A stretch of DNA of 64,000 bases from Meloidogyne chitwoodi (Eukaryota; Nematoda; Chromadorea; Rhabditida; Meloidogynidae): contig JACZZP010000010.1 in assembly GCA_015183035.1 (NCBI GenBank), positions 248,001 through 312,000 of the forward strand, given 5' to 3'. The notes below the pieces were generated by a model. It did not search any database. It was given only the letters and a program-made list of their open reading frames with translations, and was not told the DNA's origin. The position numbers and the translations under genes were made by a program. Below, in pieces: positions 58,401-64,000 of the stretch. The stretch's first letter is position 1; the number at the start of each line of letters is the position of its first letter.

Positions 58401-59572
58401 ATGACTTCAACAATGACAGCTTTACTTAATGATTTTGAGCAACGATATTCTATTAATACTGCAGGTTTTTTTAAAATAATTTTATTTGAAAAATAGAAGA
58501 ATATTTTTTGATTTTTACGGAGAATGAACTCTTTCAAAATAACTCCAATTAACGTTAATTTTCAATTTTAGAAATAACTTCAAAAATTGGTCAGTTACAA
58601 AAGTTAACACCTTCAGAGGTTCCTTCTGCTGCAAATGAAGTTAAAAAACTATTAATGGACGTTGAAGACCTTCTTGAGCAAATGGAGTTGAGTGTAAGAG
58701 AAATTGAACCGAGCAAGTTAGTATTTTAGGTATTTATAATAAAGCAAAAAATAGAAATAAGTATGTTGGATTCGTGGTTAAGTTGGTAGTGTTGTTGATT
58801 GTGATATGGTATGATGAGAGTTCCATCCTCAGTGAGGGACACTGGTGTTTTTTCCCTTTTATATTTATCTATGTTAGAGTTTTCGTTTTTAAATTAAAAA
58901 TTCTTATTTCAAATTATTTTTGTTTTTTAGTCCTGATCGTCAAAAATATGATTTACGCGTAAAAAGCTTTAAAAGTGACAAAAAACAATTAGAAGCAGAA
59001 CTGCGAAAGGCAGTTGATCGAATTCGTAATATTGCTGATAGAGACGAACTTCTTTCTTTTAATGATGCAGCCATAAATGTTGATCAGGTTTCTTTTTAAA
59101 AAATTTATTAGAATAAAGTGTACCTTTTTTCTTAGCAAGACAAATTAATTGCAAATACTGAAAGATTAGATGCAGGAACAAGAAAATTGCAAAATTGTGA
59201 ACGAATTACAATTGAAACTGAACAGGTTTAATAAAATAATTTTGACTAGCTGAGCCTCTTCAATTCGATATAGGAAATTATTTTACTATTTTTAATAAAA
59301 ATAATTTTTTATAATTAAATAGATTGGTGAACAAGTTCTCGGAAATTTAAGTCTTCAAAGAGAAACTTTAACACGTAACCGCGATCGTATGAGAGAGGCA
59401 AATTCTGATTTGGGACGAAGTAATCGAATGCTTTCTCAAATGATTCGAAGGTTTTTTTTAATTATTTTAAAAATTAAAAAATTTTAGAGTGATCCAGAAC
59501 CGTTTGGTTCTTTTGGTGGTTTTTGTTGTGTTGATGTTCTCATTGCTTTATTTGGTATACAAAGCAATTTAA
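58401..59572 (+). CDS. vti-1: Vti1-type SNARE (Qb-SNARE, vesicle transport)
   Basis: Six exons (58401-58464, 58572-58716, 58931-59087, 59136-59225, 59323-59450, 59488-59572) encode 222 aa, usual for Vti1. An N-terminal three-helix domain (LLNDFEQRY, QLQKLTPSE, LLEQMELSVREIEPS) is followed by a SNARE motif from about TERLDAGTRKLQNCERI to LSQMIRR. A C-terminal membrane anchor (LVLLVVFVVLMFSLLYLVY) leaves four residues in the lumen. The zero-layer Gln expected in Qb-SNAREs fits the EQIGEQVLGNL stretch. It functions in Golgi-endosome-lysosome fusion. Intron 2 contains a tRNA-like sequence. Co-directional and close to mrps-7. Confidence 0.93.
58765..58843 (+). tRNA. tRNA-like sequence (degenerate, intronic)
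   Basis: The plus strand has A box GTGGTTAAGTTGGTAGTG and a weak B box (GAGTTCCATCCTC). This is the most decayed of the seven intronic tRNA-like sequences, in intron 2 of the Vti1 gene. Confidence 0.3.
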
Positions 59573-59913
59573 AAAGAAGAAAAATGAAGATGAAACTTAA
59601 AAAGGATTTAATTTTCAAATTGTTTTAAAAATGTTCATTTATACCTAAGTCACTTGAAGGACATTCCCCTTTTCGGTATTTTTTCTTTAAAATTTGACGT
59701 CTTTTTAAAATAATTTGGATGTTTTGTGTACTTTAATAATACTAAAATGTAAAATAAAAATAATTGAAAAATAATTCATATCTATCTGCATTTATCATTA
59801 AAAGGATTTTTTATTTCTTAAATTTTTCAAATTTTATGTGTTTTGAAAATTATTTTAGATAAGAAAACTATTTACCCTATTCTTTTAATTTTTTGAGTTT
59901 ACATTTTTTTAGA
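59573..59913. other. intergenic spacer
   Basis: 3' flank of the Vti1 gene and upstream of the phosphatase; a TTTTTTTTAG acceptor-like site lies 1 nt before the phosphatase ATG, consistent with trans-splicing. Nothing else was seen. Confidence 0.45.
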
Positions 59914-62316
59914 ATGCATTCTTTTTATTTGTATATTATATTTTTAAATTATTTTGTTTTTTCTGAACGTGAAATTGCTTTTCTACAATGCATTTGGAGG
60001 CATGGAGATCGTGTAAATTATTTTACTTTAAAAGCTGTGCGCCAAATTTTTTTATTAGTGGATAAAACGCCAATTTGAGTTCTGGCGTTCTTTACCCCAC
60101 TAAAATAGTCGTGGCGTACAGATTAATTTTTTGACTTCAAAAATTTTTTTGACACTTGAATTTGCTACTAAAATATAAGGCCAAAAATAATTATTTTTTA
60201 ACACCAGAATTATTCAAAAATAAATTTTATTTTTTAGGCGCCGAAAAAACTTCCATACCCAACTGATCCTTATGACGAGAAATATTGGCCTAGAGGATGG
60301 AATCAATTGACAAATGTTTGTTTCAATAAAATTTTATTTTTATGGTTTTGATTCAGTTGGGAATGAGTCAAATGAGTGGACTTGGAAAATTTTTTCGACA
60401 ACGTTATATTGAGGAATTGTCTTTGCTTAGTTCGAGTTATGATCCTGACGAGGTTATTTTTAAGGATTAAAAAATTCTTGAGTTAACTATGTTTGAGTAA
60501 GTTCCATTAGAGTATGAGATCTAATCGGACAATAATCTCAGATTTTTTAAATAAAATTCCAAATAAAAGCGTATTTAAGTACATTAGAGTCTGAACTAGT
60601 CAAGTTTAGGTACCCACCCCATTTAATCGCAAGAAAATATTTTACAACTAAAAGACTGAATAAATAAAATATTTTCTTGCGAATAAATGGGGTGTGTACC
60701 TAAACTTGACTGTGTAGTTCACTAGAGTCTTGTCCTTATATTTGTTAAATCTGGATTTGAACCGACTAACAAATAAATAAAATTAATTAAAAATAAATAT
60801 TAATTTTATTTAAGGTATTTATTCAATCATCAGATTCAAAAAGGGCGTTAGTTTCTGCTCAAGCACTACTTCATGGCTTGTATCCGATTACTGACCCATC
60901 TGAGCAGTTTGATCAAAATTTAAATTGGTTGCCAATTGCTGTCCATTCTACTGGGTCTAACAATGAGGCAAAGATTTTTAATTTTTTTAAATTAAATTTT
61001 TTAACCATTTGAGTCTGAGTGCACTAAAATCTATATTTACTTGCATTCCTTCAAAGGAATAAGTGGGAATGAGGGAAATACAAATAAAGTATGGGATAAC
61101 TGACGATTGTGATAATATAAGATTTTAGTCATTGAGACTCTAATGTCCAAAATTTTTAAAATTAAAAATTTTTTTTAAGCTTTTGAAGCCAACAAGTATT
61201 GAATGCCCTATTTATGATGGAATTAAAAATACAATTAAAAAACAATTGGAAATTGAATTGAGTGATAAATACAAAGATTTGTTTGAGTTTTTACGTGTCA
61301 AAGTTTTTAATTCTACACAGCCTCTTGAATTGCATCAAGTTGCTTCTTTAAATAATTTAAATAGAGAGGTTTGTTTTTTTTTAATTTTTTTTTCAAATTT
61401 TATTAGTGCCAAAAATACTCAAATTTCTCAAAAATTTATTTTTTTCTTTTTAGATTGCCCACAATTTTACGCAGCCTTTGTGGGTGGATCGTAAATGGCC
61501 TCAATATGGCAATTTGAGTACCCTTGCATTAGTATGTTTTAATTAATTTTAAGTCCATTAGAGTCTCAATAAAAATTAAAATTTTTAAATTATTTTCTAC
61601 AAGACTCTAATGTCCAAAATATAAAAAAATATTTTTAAGGTAACTGAGTTAAGACGTTTGGAACGAATAAATGAATTTAAAAGACCTGAATTGGCTTACT
61701 TAATGGGTGGTTTTTTGCTTGGGGATTGGATTAGCAGGGCAGAGAAGGTATAAAAATTTAAAATTTAATTTTATTATTTTTTCCAAAAATAAAGGTAGTA
61801 AATTCAACATCTCCAAACGAAGCAGAAAAGGCAATTTTGTATTCATCACATGATGGAACCTTACAAGTACAAAATTTTTTAAATAAAATTTTTTTAATTT
61901 TTAAGGCACTTTTAAGTTTAATGGGGCATCATAAATTTGATCAATTAGTTCCTTATGCTAGTACAATTTGTATGGAAATTTTTAAAAATAACGGCACTTT
62001 TCATATTGAGGTACTTTAGAATATTTTTAAAATGTCGGAAATTTGAGTCTAAGAATAGACATTTGAGTCTGGGTATTTTTTAAAAATAATAAAATTTTAT
62101 TTCAGATGTTTTATAGACAAACGGGTATTGTCATTCCTTTAAAATTCCCATTTTGCCCTTTTAAATATTGCCCAGCAGACGTTTTACTCAAATCATTAAA
62201 GGGAAGAGCTATTTTTGAAAGGAAAAGACTATTTAAGGTTTTATATTCTACCTATATATTCAACTTATTTTTTGCTTTAGCTTTGTGGAAGTGAAGATAC
62301 TTATTGTAAATTGTGA
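59914..62316 (+). CDS. secreted histidine acid phosphatase
   Basis: Eleven exons (59914-60012, 60238-60315, 60357-60452, 60815-60967, 61180-61368, 61454-61531, 61640-61747, 61795-61866, 61906-62010, 62106-62237, 62281-62316) give 381 aa. A signal peptide (MHSFYLYIIFLNYFVFS) precedes the catalytic motif WRHGDRAP (split across exons 1 and 2; nucleophile His and two Arg). YPTDPY, SSDSKRALVSAQALLHGLYP (third Arg region) and SHDGTL, the proton-donor His-Asp, follow. Four Cys near the C-terminus (CPFKYCP, LCGSEDTYC) could pair. No membrane anchor is present, so it is probably secreted or lysosomal. It hydrolyses phosphomonoesters at acid pH. Exon 4 appears to end at a GC donor (GAG/GCAAAG). Intron 3 carries a palindromic MITE. 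Confidence 0.92.
60591..60715. repeat. palindromic MITE, CCATTTATTCGC family, copy 5 (best preserved)
   Basis: Left GTTTAGGTACCCACCCCATT and right AATGGGGTGTGTACCTAAAC are near-perfect complements, and pairing continues inward through CGCAAGAAAATATTTTA. Arms are about 50 bp with a loop of about 20 bp. It lies in intron 3 of the phosphatase gene. Confidence 0.75.
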
Positions 62317-63073
62317 GTGTAAAAGACAATGTTGTGAAAATAATTTTAGTCTCAAACTTAAATTTTTATGTTTTCATTTTTCTAGTCTAGTATTTCCTTG
62401 TATATAACTTCTAGTTGTTAAATAAATTAAAAACAGAATTTTAAAAATAAAACTTAAGATTACAAATTCTGATTTTTGTATTTTTACTTTAACAAATTCT
62501 GATATTGTTTGTAAAAGAATTCTGATTTTATTTATTTATTTTAGAATAATTCTTATATGCTTGTTTTTACGAGTATTCTGATCGTATTTTTAAGTTTGTA
62601 TTTTTATTAATTATAATTAAAAAGTAATTCTGATTTACCTAACTTAATTTTTAAATTTTTCTAGTAAAATAATCTATGCTCAACAATAAAAATAGTAATA
62701 GTAAAAATCAAATAAGACATTATTTTTTATCATAAATTAATTTTTCTCTTTAGACCACACAAATTGTTAAATAAAAAATTAACACATATACTCAATCTGT
62801 ACTTCTCTTCGCTTTATTTTTTTTTAATTTTAAAAATGTGAAAGAATTAGCTTATTATTTAATCAGCACAGTTATTTTTTAACAGTAATTTAATCCGATA
62901 TTTTTTTTAAATATTAAAAATAATTTGTGATAATATATGAATATTTTAGAGTGAAGCTAAATTTAATTTTTATTTCATTCTGAACAAAAAATATTTATAA
63001 TTAAATATTATCCATTTTTTAAATTCTTTCACTTCCTAGAAAGCAATCAGTCATTAATATTTTATCAAGAAAA
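62317..63073. other. intergenic spacer
   Basis: AT-rich, with several AATTCTGATTT repeats between 62460 and 62640. It is likely the 3' UTR of the phosphatase and the promoter of the aminotransferase. No gene was seen. Confidence 0.5.
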
Positions 63074-64000
63074 ATGGAAAATTTGATACTAAATTCTCCA
63101 ATACCCTCACAATATTATATTGACAAAGAAAAATTATATGGAGCTAATAATTATAAACCCCTTCCTGTTGTTATATCTTATGGAAAAGGTGAAAAAATTA
63201 TCTTATTTTTTTAAGGTTCTGCGACTTTTGCGCCGGGGACTTTTGCGCCGCGACGTTTGCGCCGCGACTTTTGCGCCGGAGACTTTTGCGCCGAAGACTT
63301 TTGCGCCGCGACTTTTGCGCCGGACGACATTTGCGCCGGAGACTTTTGCGCCGGGGACTTTTGCGACGCGACTTTTGCGCCGCTATTAAATTTAAAAAAA
63401 AATAAAATATTTATTAAAAATTAAACGTTAACATTTATTATAAAAATAGTATCAGCTAAGTTTTCATAAGCTAACAGTCTATAAACTAATTACCCCAGTC
63501 ATAAATACCTTTGGTAGTTAACGATAGGATAATGCGTGTAAATGAGATATCCACATCTGATCATTAACATTATTTGGTCTACTCAAAAGATGGCATACTT
63601 AAAGAAGTCCATAGATCACAAAAAATATGCCCAATCTGCTTTTATATTCTCTAACAAACGAAAAACGTCTAGATCTGTTCATTTGTGACAATTAGAAAAT
63701 AATTGAGTTTTTAAATTAAATTAGGTTTATTAAATGTTACAAATAAAAATGTTAAATATAAAATTTATTGTTAGTTTAATTTTAATTTTTAATAAATATT
63801 TTATTTTTTTTTAATTAATAGCGGCGCAAAAGTCGCGTCGCAAAAGTCCCCGGCGCAAATGTCGTCCGGCGCAAAAGTCGCGGCGCAAAAGTCTTCGGCG
63901 CAAAAGTCTCCGGCGCAAAAGTCGCGGCGCAAACGTCGCGGCGCAAAAGTCCCCGGCGCAAAAGTCGGTTTACCTTTTTTAATATCAGAAATATTCAACT
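63074..64000 (+). CDS. ornithine aminotransferase, N-terminal exons (continues beyond window)
   Basis: Exon 1 (63074-63188) encodes 38 residues. QYYIDKEKLYGANNYKPLPV is followed by VISYGK, matching the conserved ornithine aminotransferase start ([23 protein letters not shown]). This PLP enzyme converts ornithine and 2-oxoglutarate to glutamate semialdehyde in mitochondria. An intron from 63189 ends ATATCAG at 63988, and exon 2 begins at 63989 (reading E-I-F-N), of which only 12 bases are in the window. The intron is about 800 nt because of a 760-bp foldback element; without it and one target copy it would be about 32 nt. No clear targeting peptide is visible in exon 1. Confidence 0.85.
63207..63982. 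mobile_element. foldback transposon with tandem-repeat arms in ornithine aminotransferase intron
   Basis: The element is 63215-63974 (760 bp), flanked by TTTTTTAA on each side (63207-63214 and 63975-63982). Both ends start GGT; arms of about 165 bp are arrays of roughly ten CTTTTGCGCCG(G/C)GGA-like units in mirror orientation. The 430-bp centre has no intact ORF. The 8-bp duplication sits in a T-run, so it is less certain than for the element at 54785. The plus-strand frame at 63120-63389 and the minus-strand frame at 63801-63998 are just the arms read as protein. Confidence 0.75.

Noticed and set aside
63120..63389. Plus-strand frame rich in FAPETFAPK-like repeats, and its mirror at 63801-63998
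   Set aside because: These are the tandem-repeat arms of the foldback element read as protein.

Overview
The window looks like nuclear DNA of a nematode, most likely a plant-parasitic tylenchid such as a root-knot nematode; the species assignment is inference. It is extremely AT-rich. Genes are cut into many small exons by introns mostly 40-60 nt long, and many introns begin GTTTTTT rather than GTAAGT. Protein families include a transthyretin-like secreted protein and a histidine acid phosphatase. All gene models were built by eye from splice sites, reading frame and family resemblance; most close in frame from ATG to stop.

Layout. 1-3401 (-): Q/N-rich protein with a BCL9/Legless HD1-like motif, running off the left edge. 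5476-9427 (-): TFIIA gamma and an AAMP-like WD40 protein, 138 nt apart. 10334-18461 (-): a 17-exon Q/N-rich protein whose N-terminus resembles ataxin-7 (SAGA deubiquitinase module), carrying a 1.5-kb foldback transposon in one intron. 19955-23435 (-): a RUFY-like RUN+FYVE protein. 23631-25736 (+) and 45782-47633 (-): two intact copies of a type I membrane glycoprotein gene inside an inverted duplication of about 2.7 kb. 27465-28826 (+): transthyretin-like protein. 30918-34955 (-): eight-finger C2H2 protein. About 35.0-45.2 kb: gene-free and packed with inverted-repeat elements and a 21-bp minisatellite. 48357-48621 (+): tiny bHLH protein. 49058-51143 (-): RBM34/Nop12-like protein. 51512 onward, all on +: an unknown acidic protein, a novel CxxC...H zinc-finger-like protein, mitochondrial ribosomal protein S7, a Vti1 SNARE, a secreted histidine acid phosphatase, and the first exon of ornithine aminotransferase.

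The most unusual feature is the mobile DNA and its relation to introns. A 720-bp Merlin/IS1016-like element sits inside a coding exon at 54785-55504 with a perfect 8-bp target duplication. Its ends supply a splice donor and acceptor that would remove almost all of it in frame, making it a candidate newborn intron. Seven degenerate tRNA-like sequences all lie within introns. Several miniature inverted-repeat families recur in introns and spacers. One AAMP intron appears to end in GG, and two introns appear to use GC donors.
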